A stretch of 64,000 nt of DNA from the NCBI RefSeq assembly GCF_947179165.1, contig NC_077238.1, positions 60,433,257 to 60,497,256 on the forward strand, given 5' to 3'. Below are positions 11,308-22,300 of the stretch, one piece after another (position 1 is the stretch's first letter; each line of letters starts with the position of its first letter). Under the pieces are notes generated by a model that saw nothing but the letters and a program-made list of their open reading frames with translations, was not told where the DNA came from and did no database searches. The position numbers and the translations under genes were made by a program. The stretch comes from Solanum dulcamara (Eukaryota > Streptophyta > Magnoliopsida > Solanales > Solanaceae).

Positions 11308-12359
11308 CTGCATTATGAAACGATGCAGGCCAAATAACGTCAGTACATGGAATGTACAAGTATGTAAAATGGCTGAATGAAACAACATCAGAAGGAACCA
11401 AATCAACTCGGGAATCTCAACTCAGAAAGAAACACAACTCAACAAGCGCCCTAAGTCTAAGCAAGAATATAGTTTAGACGGGACCAAATCATATACAAAT
11501 CAACTCAATCCGACTCGGAGTACTACCAAGACCTATGTGAGAGTTTCTCTTATCTAACAACCATCACTTATGAGCTAGTGAAAGTACAACAAATTGATGT
11601 TGTTGCCGCATCCGTTCATACTTTGCTAGGGTATGAACGAATCAACCAATCATGGATCCAATCCAACCAAGTCCTATAATTTCAGGATAATAATATTGGG
11701 GAAACATCCGACTTTAACGGTTCAATCCCCTCCTATGTTTAGTGACATAGTTATTAGTTTCGAGTATGGACTATACTCTTGCCCAATTCGGTGCTCGATA
11801 CTCCTCCCAAGACTCAATGCTCATAAAACTCCATCCAATCAACTCAATCAAATTATATCAACAAGTCTCATTTACAACCTTGTCAACTCATCAACTCTAT
11901 CACAATCAAACCTCTCCCAATCATACAATCCGATCAATCCCAATCATATTTTTCAAGAGTAGATTAAATATGCATTTATAACAACATCCAAGTCTATCCA
12001 ATCGTTCCTCTGTTCGTTTAACAAATCTTTTGGGACTCATCACAACTCCAAGGTTGTAAATCAATAATTCAAGGTAAACAACATATTTACGAAAATTAGC
12101 ATTCTTGTCATAATCCACATAGTCAAGAAAATCAACATAGCATGTTTAACAACCTATCTCCATCAACTCATGCTAATAAGAAGATTTATAGGAATTTCTT
12201 AGCTCAACCACATCAACATAATTGAAATTAATTAAATAAGTGAAAAGACTCATTTGAACATAAATCTACCAAGAACTCCATTCTTATAAACCTTTAACCT
12301 CAAAGAAAGCATAGGGCATATGGGTGGGCTCAACCCATGTTTTGAGTAGCCCTACATAC
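11308..12359 (-). other. Predicted intron inside E1 5' LTR
   Basis: The minus strand has CTCTAAG|GTATGTAGG with the donor G at 12359. A branch-like gTACTGAC has its A at 11340. The acceptor TTTCATAATGCAG has its last base at 11308, 32 bases further on. Predicted length is 1052 bases. The 3' LTR copy has the same signals at 4849 and 3798, also 1052 apart. Splicing would shorten the mRNA leader but must be skipped in RNA destined for reverse transcription. No transcript data were available. Confidence 0.5.
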
Positions 12360-12544
12360 CTTAGAGAAGAGTTGAAGAAAACCTTGATGTTGGGTCTTCA
12401 ATGGAAAGCTTGAATCTTGAATTTCTTGGAGGCACTTCTTGTTGGAGAAGGATTTGGAGAAGAAGTAGAAGAGAGGGAAATTTTTTAGGGCTTTTAGAGA
12501 GAGAGAGAGGCTGAAAATATGGACCAAAAACATTCAAGGCTTGT

Positions 12545-12555
12545 GTATATATAAT
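12545..12555 (-). promoter_or_regulatory. TATA box of E1 5' LTR
   Basis: The minus strand reads attatatatac, 57 bases or so after the GC-rich array and about 185 bases before the donor-like site. It is the likely core promoter for the element RNA. Confidence 0.65.
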
Positions 12556-12611
12556 TTGGGAAAATTCCCAAACTGCCCTTTCTCCAAAATCTGGAAAATA
12601 GGCCAAAGGCA

Positions 12612-12905
12612 CTCTTGGCGCAATAGTGGTGCATCGCGCCATTGCAGCGCCAAGTCAAATATGCTAAAAACCTGTACATCATTTAGTGATGCATCGCGCC
12701 AAGGACCAAACTACTGAGGCTTGTTCCTGGCGCGATAGTAGCGCGTCGCGCCCTTACAGCGCCAAGCCCAAGTTTTTTGGGATCTGGGAAAATAGGCTTG
12801 AAAACCCTGCACACCTCATAGTGGCGCACCGTGCCAAGGGACAAACTACTGAGGCTTGTTCCTAGAGCGATAGTGGCGCATTGCGCCACTACGGCGCCAA
12901 GCCTA
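12612..12905 (-). repeat. GC-rich gcgcca/tggcgc palindromic array in E1 5' LTR
   Basis: The counterpart of 5104-5400, with the same modules at the same distance from the TATA box. The two copies differ mostly at CpG sites, which fits decay of methylated cytosines. Confidence 0.75.
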
Positions 12906-13307
12906 GATTTCCAGCAGTTGCAACCTAGGCCTGAAATTCCTGCCGTGCTAGTTCGTCTTAAGATCATCATATCTTTTGACTCTGAACTCTAAAAAATACA
13001 TTCTTGGTGGCGTTGGAAAGAAGACTCGACGACCTTTAATTTAATAGGTCGTGGGCCACCCAGATTGTTGCCTTTTAAAAGATAGGGTCGTTAGAAGTCA
13101 ACCCCTTATACGAACTCATCCTAAAACTTAGCCATGACGAATCTTTTAGACTTATCTTGGTCTCATGGGTCCTTTGTGACCCCACATCACCTCTAACGCT
13201 CTTCAATTAATCGGGGACTCATTTTAACTGATGCATATACTTGACAATAATAGAATTCGACCCTACGCCAAATCTTAGGGAAAAATTTTGAGGGGTATTA
13301 CAAAAAC

Positions 13308-13961
13308 CTTTAGTGATTCAAATATACATTAATTGTCCTTATAGCATAAAGAATCCATTATTCATAGCATTTCATCATTCTTTTATTTCATAAGACTCCC
13401 TTTTGATCATAGAAATTGCTTTCATAAATATTTAGTTGGAGTCAAAACTTTCAAGTCAAACTTCATTGAAAATATAGTAAAACTAAGTGGTTCAAATAAC
13501 TTCAACTTTCAAACATGAATGTAAATAAAATTATGCATAAATACTTTGAAATCCATTAATTAAAAATCTTGCTTTAAACAACCCACCATGAATTTCAAGA
13601 ACGTTTAAAGAGATAAATAGAGAAATTACTTGCAAATCATCAATTCATAGATATGAAATTATTTTGCATCAAAATAGAACAACAATCATTAGTTTAACCA
13701 TGATTCATGCTATTAAGTAGAAATAAGAACTATTCATAAGAAAATCTTACTTAAAATCAAGAGATTTAGTTGAAAGCGTTTTGAACTACATGGGTGGAAG
13801 AATCCATGGATAAACACACACATACCTTAGAGTAAAGCTTAAAGAAAATAAACATAATATATTATATAATCAAAATACTTTAGGCATGAGAGTGGAAGAA
13901 ATACTCTCATTGAAGCCTTACATACCGTAGAGTAAAGCTTGAAAAGAATATTATTCAGAAA
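13308..13961 (-). repeat. Gypsy LTR fragment (LTR-c), right part
   Basis: It resumes LTR-c after E1 and follows 31760-32420 closely, for example in 'attgtccttat.gcataaagaatccat' and 'ttggagtcaaaa'. It contains the donor-like cataccttag (donor G at 13825) and a second degraded copy about 100 bases on (13921-13930). It then ends at the copia gag. The expected last 600 bases of this LTR type, seen at 32420-33021, are missing. Confidence 0.7.
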
Positions 13962-14274
13962 TGTAATTAAACTCGATAGGTAGGAATCTACATACAAGGA
14001 TACACTTGGTTTTAACATTATTTTCTAGCATCTTGTAATCAACTTATCCATATTGAGCCTTGAAGTTTAGGATGTTATTTCCTTCAGCATCCTTAGCATC
14101 CTTCATCATAGGAATCAAAAGACCATCAATAAATCTGATCCATAATTCATAATCTTCATATCAAAGGAAATTCTCCATTCATGCCTTCCACCACAAGTAG
14201 AATTGTCCATTAAATAGAGGTGGCCTATTGACATATTAAACTTTATTGTGTGGAAGAGGGGGTGCATAATTCAT
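13962..14274 (-). pseudogene. Ty1/copia gag N-terminal fragment
   Basis: The minus-strand ATG is at 14274. The frame then shows PPLFNG, then WWKA, a YEDYELW stretch, DGLLIPMMKDAEG pieces, and VDYKMLENN with KCILVCRFLPIEFNYIS. This is the order of the copia gag (UBN2-type) domain: a substrate-like RPPxFNGxxYxxWK segment, then DYKxxEKNxKAxxxLxxxL. Two stops lie early and the frame ends at LTR-c. The primer site and 5' LTR lie immediately upstream. Pol of the same element is at 805-2455. Confidence 0.82.
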
Positions 14275-14313
14275 AGTGATTTTACCTTGAATTGTTAGAC
14301 TCTGTTATGATAA

Positions 14314-14328
14314 CGCGCTATGATACCA
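14314..14328 (-). other. Copia C1 primer binding site
   Basis: The minus strand reads tggtatcatagcgcg, two bases after the LTR end near 14331. This is the initiator-Met primer site with one change (agagc to atagc). Confidence 0.75.
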
Positions 14329-14330
14329 AT

Positions 14331-14428
14331 TATTAGAATACCGACCCCCTAATTCGTATAAGGAATAAGTATATTCTATATGTTCCTTAGTACATTACAA
14401 GGACTACATTAATTCATGCAAGTAAAGT
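14331..14428 (-). repeat. Copia C1 5' LTR, part next to the primer site
   Basis: It starts tattagaata, a mutated form of the tgttagaata end usual in plant copia LTRs. It is cut after 98 bases by E2 and resumes at 22645. Confidence 0.72.
14424..14428. repeat. Target-site duplication of E2 (aaagt), left copy
   Basis: aaagt precedes the LTR at 14429 and is repeated at 22640-22644 after the second LTR. This fixes the ends of E2 inside the copia LTR. Confidence 0.88.
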
Positions 14429-14832
14429 TGTGACACCCCGGAATATTTTTTGCAAAGACTTGAATATTTCCTCATGTGTGGGTAGAGTCGGACCGGAGGA
14501 ATTGTAATTTTACACATGAGTTAGGATTAATTCCTAAGTATTTGAATTGTTTAGATGTGTTTAGGGGTCATGAGGTATCTCTAACACCAAGTCGAGTCCA
14601 AAGAACTCCAATCGATTAAGTTTTCGGACGAGTTAGTATAAGGATCAACTTTAAACGACCTTATCTCCTAGGATATAAAGAACTGGGTGGCCCACAACCT
14701 ACCAAATTAAAGGTATTTGAGTAGTCTTTCCAACTACAAAAAGAATGCAATTTTTGGAGTTTGGAGTCAAAGGTTATGACCATTTTACTACAGACTAGTA
14801 CTGCAGGAATTTCAGGCCTGGGCGAAATTTAG

Positions 14833-14987
14833 GCTTGGCACTCCAGTGGTGCCCCACGCCACTATAGCGCCAGAAAATAGCCTCAGTAGTTTGGGGCTTG
14901 GAGCGATGCGCCACTATTAGATGTGCAGGGTTTGAAGCTTATTTTGGCTTGGCGCTGTAGTGGCGCAACGTGCCACTATAGCGCCAA
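14833..14987 (+). repeat. GC-rich palindromic array in E2 5' LTR
   Basis: Blocks such as cgccactatagcgcc and tggcgcaacgtgccac flank a 'cctcagtagtttgg' spacer. It is the sense equivalent of the E1 arrays but shorter. It ends 58 bases before the TATA box. Confidence 0.72.
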
Positions 14988-15044
14988 TAAGACTTTTGCC
15001 CAATTTTCCAGATTTTTGAAGAGGGGCAACTTGGACTTTTTCCA

Positions 15045-15058
15045 AATTATATATACAC
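15045..15058 (+). promoter_or_regulatory. TATA box of E2 5' LTR
   Basis: aaattatatatac, followed about 60 bases on by a CT-rich leader (cttctctctctttc, ttcttcttcttcttc) typical of plant transcription starts. Confidence 0.65.
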
Positions 15059-15245
15059 AATCCTTGAGCATTTTGGACCATTATTTTCAGCTTCTCTCTC
15101 TTTCTAAAAATCCCTAGAAATTTTCCCTCTCTTCTTCTTCTTCTTCCCCAAATCCATCTCCAACAAAGGGTGCCTTCAAGAGTTTTAAGGATTCAAGTCT
15201 CCCATTGAAGACCCAACAACTAGGTCTCTTCAAAGTCGTCACAAG

Positions 15246-17199
15246 GTATGTAAGAATAACCTAAAATATGGATTGAGTTCTTCCATATGCCCATAGATGT
15301 GTTGGATAGGAGTTGTGAAAGAGTCGAGCCTTCTAAGAAGGTTTTTCTTGAAAGTTTTCCTAAACTATAGAATGTTTTTAGCTACTTTTGGTTGATTGAT
15401 GTTTTTAATGACTTGAGTTACTAAATAGTTATCTTTCATAATTATTGACTACAAATGTACCTTTGTATATAGATTTATAGATGTTGACGATATTCTTGAG
15501 TTGAGTTTTGTTGAGAGTAAGGATTCATGTTTCATTCACATGAACCCAAGATGAGATTTCTTTTGTCATAATTGTCTTAAGGTTGAGATGGATAGTTGTG
15601 TGTATATATGTATTAATTGGAACGGAAAGAATAAATTGGATAGTTAAGAATGTCCCTTTGTTTCTATAATTTAAACATATGACTAAAATGAAGATTGTAG
15701 AGTAGATGTTTGATAATGATGTGATGATAATATTTGACAATGATGTGATGATAATATTTGATGGTGATGTGAATGGTGGTGTTTTGATGATGGTGTAATA
15801 ATGATTCGAGTGACGATGTTTTAATGATGGTGTAATAATGATGCGAGTGACGATGTTTTGATGATGGTGTGAGTGATGATGTGAATAGTGATTATTTAAT
15901 ATGTGTAGAATGATTAATGAAGATGTATGTTGATGAGGATATTATGTGATGAAGTGGATTGGAGTCTAATGTGATTATGTGATATGTGATTTGCATAATC
16001 TGAGTTAATTTGGAGCCTTATAAGTATTTTGAAAATAAAGGATCTTTTGAGAAGAAGTTTTAAATAAATAATTTGTGAGCATTTTTGCATAAACTATTTA
16101 TACACTATTTTTGAGTTTAAGAAATAATTATTTTCATCTATGATTTAAAAAGAGTTTAAGGATGAGTTGAGTTTGAGAAGTCTTTTAATTATTTTTGAAC
16201 ATGAGTGCTTTTTAGTATAAATGAGTTGAGCATTTTTTTTTACATAAAAAGGTCTATTTTGAGATTGTATAAATTTTAAAGAGAAGAGTTTGATGAGTCG
16301 AGATCAGTTGATTTGAAAGAGTCAAATGAGGCTAAATGAGTATGTTACTCACTTGATAGATATGAGAATATTGAGTTTTGGGAGGAATATCGAGCACCAA
16401 ATTGGGTAAGACTAAAGTCCATACTCAAACCAAATAAATACGTTGTCAAACGTAGGAGGGGATTGAACCGTTAAAGTCGGATGCTTCCCCAAATATTTTT
16501 CCTGACATTATAGGACTCGGTTGGATTGGATCCATGATTGGTTGATGCGTTCATACCCTGGAAAGGTATGAACGGATGTGGAAACAACGTCGGCTTGTTG
16601 TACTATCACTCGCTCATATAGTGATGGTTGTCGGTTAGAGAAACTTCCAATTGAATAGATTGTGCTTGATCTGATTGGTTTGATTGTGATTGTAGATGAT
16701 TTAGTTGAATTGTAAGACATTGCATAAGTTAATTTTCATATTTATTGAGTTGAACCCCTTTGAGTTGATTGTGAGTTGATTGCATTGATCGGATTGGATT
16801 AGATAAACTGTTATTTGATAGTGTACGATTGGACTGGATTGGATTAGATGATATGTTGATTAGGTTGAATGGAAGAATATATGATTGGATTGGATCAGAT
16901 CGTATATGACCGGGTTGAACCGATTGTATACGATTGGATTGAATCAGATGATATATGATTTGATTGAACTGTATTATATATGATTGGATTGGATTGTATG
17001 ATGTGTGATTGGTATTTGTCTAGAAATGTATTCTTACTTTAGACTTATGACGTCTTATGTGAGTCTCTCCTACCTTTCTGATTTGAGATAGTCGATCCGA
17101 TGTTATTCTTCCTTGAGGTATGTTTCATTCTGCCATATTACATACTCGTATATTCCATGTACTGACGTTCATTTGGACCTGCATTGTTTCATGATGCAG
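15246..17199 (+). other. Predicted intron inside E2 5' LTR
   Basis: Donor ACAAG|GTATGTAAG at 15246. Branch-like gTACTGAC lies at about 17160. The acceptor TTTCATGATGCAG ends at 17199. Predicted length is 1954 bases, T-rich as plant introns are. The second LTR has a donor at 20174 and an acceptor at 22165 (TGTAG), giving 1992 bases. Unproven without transcripts. Confidence 0.5.
15776..15881 (+). repeat. 37-base tandem array in E2 5' LTR (about 3 units)
   Basis: A full unit at 15813-15849 (acgatgttttaatgatggtg and on to gcgagtg) is flanked by one diverged copy on each side. The second LTR has one more unit at the same place. Confidence 0.85.
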
Positions 17200-17677
17200 A
17201 GACAAGTTTAAGAGATCATCAATAGAAGCACCATTGAGGATCTATACACACTCAGCGTATTGGTGAGTCATTCCCTACATTCGGAGGACACCGCTTATGT
17301 ATTCTTGCGTCGAGTTAGCCCTTTCTATTTTAATTTGAGGTAGCCATGAACATGTCATTGGCACCAATTAGATAGTAGTGATAGAGGCTTCATAGACTAG
17401 ATAGTGATGGGTCGATTGAGTATTTCTTTCCTTGAGTTATTCTTGTCAAACTATTTTTAATGACAAATATTTTAGTTGATTTGTTGGCCCACAACCTTTA
17501 TTCTTTGAGTTGGATGGGTGATTTGAGTTACTTGCTAAATTATTCTTTATTTTGAAACTTTCCGCTGAATGAATGAAGGAACAGATGTATGATCGAGCTA
17601 TGTGGTTAGCTCGGGAGTCAGAAATGGTTCTTGAGTACCGGTCACGTCTAGGGTACCCTCTCAGGGCGTGACAAACA

Positions 17678-17691
17678 TGGTACCAGAGCAC
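17678..17691 (+). other. E2 primer binding site
   Basis: tggtaccagagcac, four bases after the LTR end. It is the initiator-Met site with a T-to-C change in the middle. Confidence 0.82.
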
Positions 17692-19357
17692 AGAGTTCAA
17701 GTGTCCTAGGGAGTCTATGAAGCCATGTCTAGTAAAGTCTTGCTTATGGGTGTGTTGTGCACCACACTTATAATCAGGAGGCTATAGGACATTAAGAATT
17801 TGTTTCCCTTCTTTCATATTCTGAGTTCGTGCGATAGAGTTTAACTCTATGAATGTTCCCTTCTAATTCATGCGTTGCTCAAATCCATTTAACTACCCCT
17901 CATACTCAAGGTAGTTGAATCGGTAGATATGAGATTCTTGTTGTTGAGTTAAGATAAAGTCTTGAGGAAGGGAAGAGACGGCACAAGGTTTGAGAGGAGC
18001 CGATTACTGTTCTTAACTCTATTAATCTAGAAGGATGTACTCTGATTCGTATGGATCGTGCGTTGAGTCAGAGCGAGATGTATCCTAGAATCTTATCCCT
18101 ACATCTTGATTCGAATGTCACCTTCGAGGGGGAAGTTGGGTATCTGAGTGATAAGTCTTACCATTCAAGGGAATGTGGTTTGAGGTATAGTGAGCTATAG
18201 TTGGTAGAATGATTGTAGAGGTAGGAAGAGGGAGTTAGAGGAGTAGAACTGAAGTAGTAAGAATGGTGGTTGATTGAGGCCTACAACTAGAGTGGAGTAT
18301 TTATAGGTTGAGTAATGAGGTGTAATAAATGATTATGATAGTTCTAGTTTTAACATTTTTATTTAGTAGGCTTGACATGACGTATGCAAGAGATTAAGAT
18401 ATTAACTTACGAGGAGAGTGTGTTATGAATGGAGGGGTTATGTGACCCTCAGATGTAAATAGTGAATTGAGTCTAAGTCATATGGTAAGAAGAGGCTTAA
18501 GAGGTGTATATGAAACAGTATAGATTTGAATGAGGTTCTAAATTTGTGAGTCGCTTTGAGTGACTAGTTAGTGTCCTTTAGTTAATGCCTTTAAGCTAAG
18601 GGGGAGATGATGGGGTAATGAGCCAAAGTAAGTCTTGATCTTCTGATAGTGATGAGTTGGCTAAGATGATAGTGGACGGAGTTGAGCGAGAGTAGATGAG
18701 GGAGAGTGAGTGCTTCCCGATTGTGATAGTTGTGTTGTACTTGTCTAGTTGAGGATAAATGTGTGGAGGAGGAGTGAGATGAGACCTTGTGATGAGCAAT
18801 AGATAGGTAAGAGTATGTTATTGTGTCTCCGAGAAAGAGCTCATATGATGATGAGGGTATAAGTGTTAAAGTAAGCTCGAGAACTCTTAGATATGAGTGA
18901 GGTAGTTAGAGTGATAAGCTTGAGTGTATGGTTGTCACTGTGAGAGTAATAGTAGTAGACTAATGATTGCATCTGAGGGAAAGATTGGAGGTACGTGAAG
19001 GGTGTTATGAGGCTTGGAAAGGAGGGGAAGTTTGGACACCGATATATTGACCTTATGAAATGGTGAAGAGGATTGGGAATGTCGCTCGTGAATTGGAATT
19101 CGATGGTTGAGGATGTAGATGTTTGAATGATTCGGTTGATGGAGTTTTGATGTTCTATTCTTGCCAAATGATGAGAATGATGAAGGTGATGTCCCTATTC
19201 CTGAGTTGAAATGATTTGTCTATTCTTGAGTTTGAATAGCCAATTGTCTAAATTGCTCGATTGGTTTATTTGATTGAGTTTCAATTTTTATTCATGCCTC
19301 GATTCCACCATTGGTTTACTCATCATTCGAGGACGAATGATCCCAAGGGGGAGATAA
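17692..19357 (+). other. E2 non-coding interior (leader, filler, pre-polypurine segment)
   Basis: The first 200 bases match the E1 leader in opposite orientation (10681-10863). The centre has no open frame over about 110 codons and no retroviral motif. A frame on the other strand at 18841-19167 shows none either. The last 50 bases (19308-19357) match the E1 segment before its polypurine tract. So both cis-acting ends are kept and the coding middle has been replaced or lost. Confidence 0.85.
19341..19354 (+). other. Polypurine tract of E2
   Basis: tcccaagggggaga ends three bases before the 3' LTR at 19358. It is the expected second-strand priming site. Confidence 0.82.
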
Positions 19358-22300
19358 TGTGACACCCCGGAAATTTTTTCGCAAAGACTCGAATATTTCC
19401 TCATGTGTGGGTAGACTCGGACCTGAGGACTTGTAATTCTACACATGAGTTAGGATTAATTCCTAAGTATTTGAAGTATTTAGATGTGTTTAGGGGTCAT
19501 AAGGGATCTCTAACACCAAGTCGAGTCCAAAGAACTCCAATCGATTAAGTTTTCGGACGAGTTAGTATAAGGGTCAATTTCAAATGATCATATCTCCTAG
19601 GATATAAAGAACTGGGTGGCCCACAACCTACCAAATTAAAGGTATTTGAGTCTTCTTTCCAACTCCACCAAGATTGTAATTTTTGGAGTTTGGAGTCAAA
19701 GTTAATGGCCATTTTACTACAGACTAGTACTGCAAGAATTTAAGGCCTAGGCGAAATTTAGGTTTGGCGCTCTAGTGGCGCCCCACGCCACTATAGCACC
19801 ACAAAACAGCCTCAGTAGTTTGGGGCTTGGCACGTCGCGCCACTATTAGATGTGCAGGGTTTTAAGCCTATTTTGGCTTGGCACTGCAGCGGCGCGACGC
19901 GCCACTATAGCGCCAGCAAGACTTTTGCCCAATTTTCCAAATTTTTGAAGAGGGCAACTTGGACTTTTTCCAAATTATATATACACCATCCTTGAGCATT
20001 TTGGACCATTATTTTCAGCTTCTATCTCTCTCTAAAAATCCCTAGAAATTTTTCCTCTCTTCTTGTTCTTCTTCCCCAAATCCATCTCCAACAAAGGGTG
20101 CCTTCAAGAGTTTTAAGGATTCAAGTCTCCCATTGAAGACCCAACAACTAGGTCTCTTCAAAGTCTTCATAAGGTATGTAAGCCTAACCTAAAATATGGA
20201 TTGAGTTCTTCCATATGCCCATAGATGTGTTGGATAGGAGTTGTGAAAGAGTTGAACCTTCTAAGAAGGTTTTTCTTGAAAGTTTTCCTAAACTATAGAA
20301 TGTTTTTAGCTACTTTTGGTTGATTGATGTTTTTAATGACTTGAGTTACTAAATAGTTATCTTTCATAATTATTGACTACAAATGTACCTTTGTATATAA
20401 ATTTATAGATGTTGACGATATTCTTGAGTTGAGTTTTGTTGAGAGTAAGGATTCATGTTTCATTCACATGAACCCAAGATGGGATTTCTTTTGTCATAAT
20501 TGTCTTGAGGTTGAGATGGATAGTTGTGTGTTTATATGTATTGATTGGAACAGAAAGAATGAATTGGATAGTTAAGAATGTCCCTTTGTTTCTATAATTT
20601 GAACATAGGACTAAAATGAAGATTGTGGAGTAGATATTTGATAATGATGTGATGATAATATTTGACAATGATGTGATGATAATATTTGATAATGATGTGA
20701 ATGGTGGTGTTTTGGTGATGGTGTAATTATGATGCGAGTGACGATGTTTTAATGATGGTGTAATAATGATGCGAGTGACGATGTTTTGATGATGGTGTAA
20801 TAATATTGCAAGTGACGATGTTTTGATGATGGTGTGAGTGATGATGTGAATAGTGATTATTTAATATGTGTAGAATGATTGATGAAGAGGTATGTTGATG
20901 AGGATGTTATGTGATGAAGTGGATTGGAGTCTAATGTGATTATGTGATATGTGATTTGCATAATCTGAGTTGATTTGGAGTCTTATAAGTATTTTGAAAA
21001 TAAAGGATCTTTTGAGAAGAAGTTTTAAATAAATAATTTGTGAGCATTTTTGCATAAACTATTTATACACTATTTTTGAGTTTAAGAAATGATTATTTTC
21101 ATCTATGATTTAAAAAGAGTTTAAGGATGAGTTGAGTTTGAGAAGCCTTTTAATTATTTTTGAACATGAGTGCTTTTTAGTATAAATGACTTGAGTATTT
21201 TTTTTTACATAAAAAGGTCTATTTTGAGATTGTATAAATTTTAAAGAGAAGAGTTTGATGAGTCGATATGAGTTGATTTGAAAGAGTCCAATGAGGCTAA
21301 ATGAGTATGCTACTCACTTGATAGATATTAGCATATTGAGTCTTAGGAGGAGTACCGAACACCGAATTGGGTAAGAGTAAAGTCCATACTCAAACCCAAT
21401 AACTACGTCGCCAAACGTAGGAGGATATTGAACTGTTATAGTCGGATGCTTCCCCAAAATATTTTTCCTGACATTATAGGACTCGGTTGGATTGGATCCA
21501 TGATTGGTTGATGCGTTCATAACCTGACAAGGTATGAACGGATGCGGCAACAACGTCGGCTTGTTGTACTATCACTCGCTCATATGGTGATGGCTGTTGG
21601 TTAGAGAAACTTACAATTGAATGGATTGTGCTTGATCTGATTGGTTTGATTGTGATTGTAGATGATTGAGTTGAATTATAAGACATTGCATAACTTAATT
21701 TGTATATTTATTGAGTTGAGCCCCTTTGAGTTGATTGTGAGTTGATTGCATTGATCGGATTGGATTAGATGAATTGTGATTTGATAGTGTACGATTGGAC
21801 TGGATTGGATTAGATAATATATTGATTGGGTTGAGTGGAAGGATATATGATTGGATTGGATTGGATCGTATATGACCGGGTTGAACCGATTGTATACGAT
21901 TGGATTGAATCGGATGATATATGATTTGATTGAACTGTATTGTGTATGATTGGATTGGATTGTATGATGTGTGATTGGTCTTTGTCTAGAAATGTATTCT
22001 TACTTTAGACTTATGACGTCTTATGTGAGTCTCTCCTACCTTTCTGATTTGAGATAGTTGATCCGATGTTATTCTTCCTTGAGGTATGTTTCATTCTGCC
22101 ATATTACATACTCGTACATTTCATGTACTGATGTCCATTTGGACCTGCATCGTTTCATGATGTAGAGACAGGTTTAAGAGATCGTCAATAGAAGCACCAT
22201 TGAGGATCTATACACACTCAGCGTATTGGTGAGTCCTTCCCTACATTCGGAGGACACCGCTTATGTATTCTTGCGTCGAGTTAGCCCTTTCTATTTTAAT

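Larger units (their letters stand above)
3372..13302 (-). mobile_element. E1: complete Ty3/gypsy chromovirus, minus strand, decayed coding
   Basis: A full-length element of 9931 bases bounded by aaaac on both sides. In sense (minus) order it holds the 5' LTR (13302-10882), a primer site for initiator Met tRNA, a leader, gag, CCHC knuckles, protease, RT, RNase H, integrase with chromodomain, a polypurine tract, and the 3' LTR (5810-3372). A chromodomain after integrase places it among chromoviruses. The two LTRs differ moderately. In the first 260 or so bases I count about 17 differences, all but one transitions. The pol frame has many stops and at least one changed catalytic residue in integrase, so it is not autonomous now. 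It interrupts LTR-c, which interrupts copia C1. Confidence 0.93.
10882..13302 (-). repeat. E1 5' LTR (sense)
   Basis: 2421 bases from tgtcatgcc to attaca, followed by the aaaac target duplication. In sense order it holds an upstream GC-rich array (12905-12612), a TATA box (12555-12545), a pyrimidine-rich leader, a splice-donor-like site (12359), an AT-rich body, an acceptor-like site (11308) and the LTR end. Reading frames inside it (11633-11962, 12361-12642 and 12683-12970) are not conserved as proteins with the E2 LTRs. Confidence 0.94.
14429..17673 (+). repeat. E2 5' LTR
   Basis: Begins tgtgacaccccgg and ends gggcgtgaca, just before the primer site. It aligns with 19358-22639 throughout. 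The two copies are of unequal similarity, more different in the first 300 bases than around 15250-15700. It holds a GC array (14833-14987), TATA (15045-15058), donor-like site (15246), a 37-base tandem array (15776-15881), a TTGGAT-rich stretch (about 16785-17010) and an acceptor-like site (17199). Confidence 0.94.

Noticed and set aside
17678..17700. tRNA-like sequence near LTR ends (also 10864, 33771, 41911)
   Set aside because: These match only the 3' end of initiator Met tRNA and sit next to LTRs. They are primer binding sites, not tRNA genes.
18841..19167. 108-codon minus-strand frame inside E2 as a captured gene
   Set aside because: Ser/Thr/Ile-rich low-complexity translation of AG-rich DNA, antisense to the element, with no motif.
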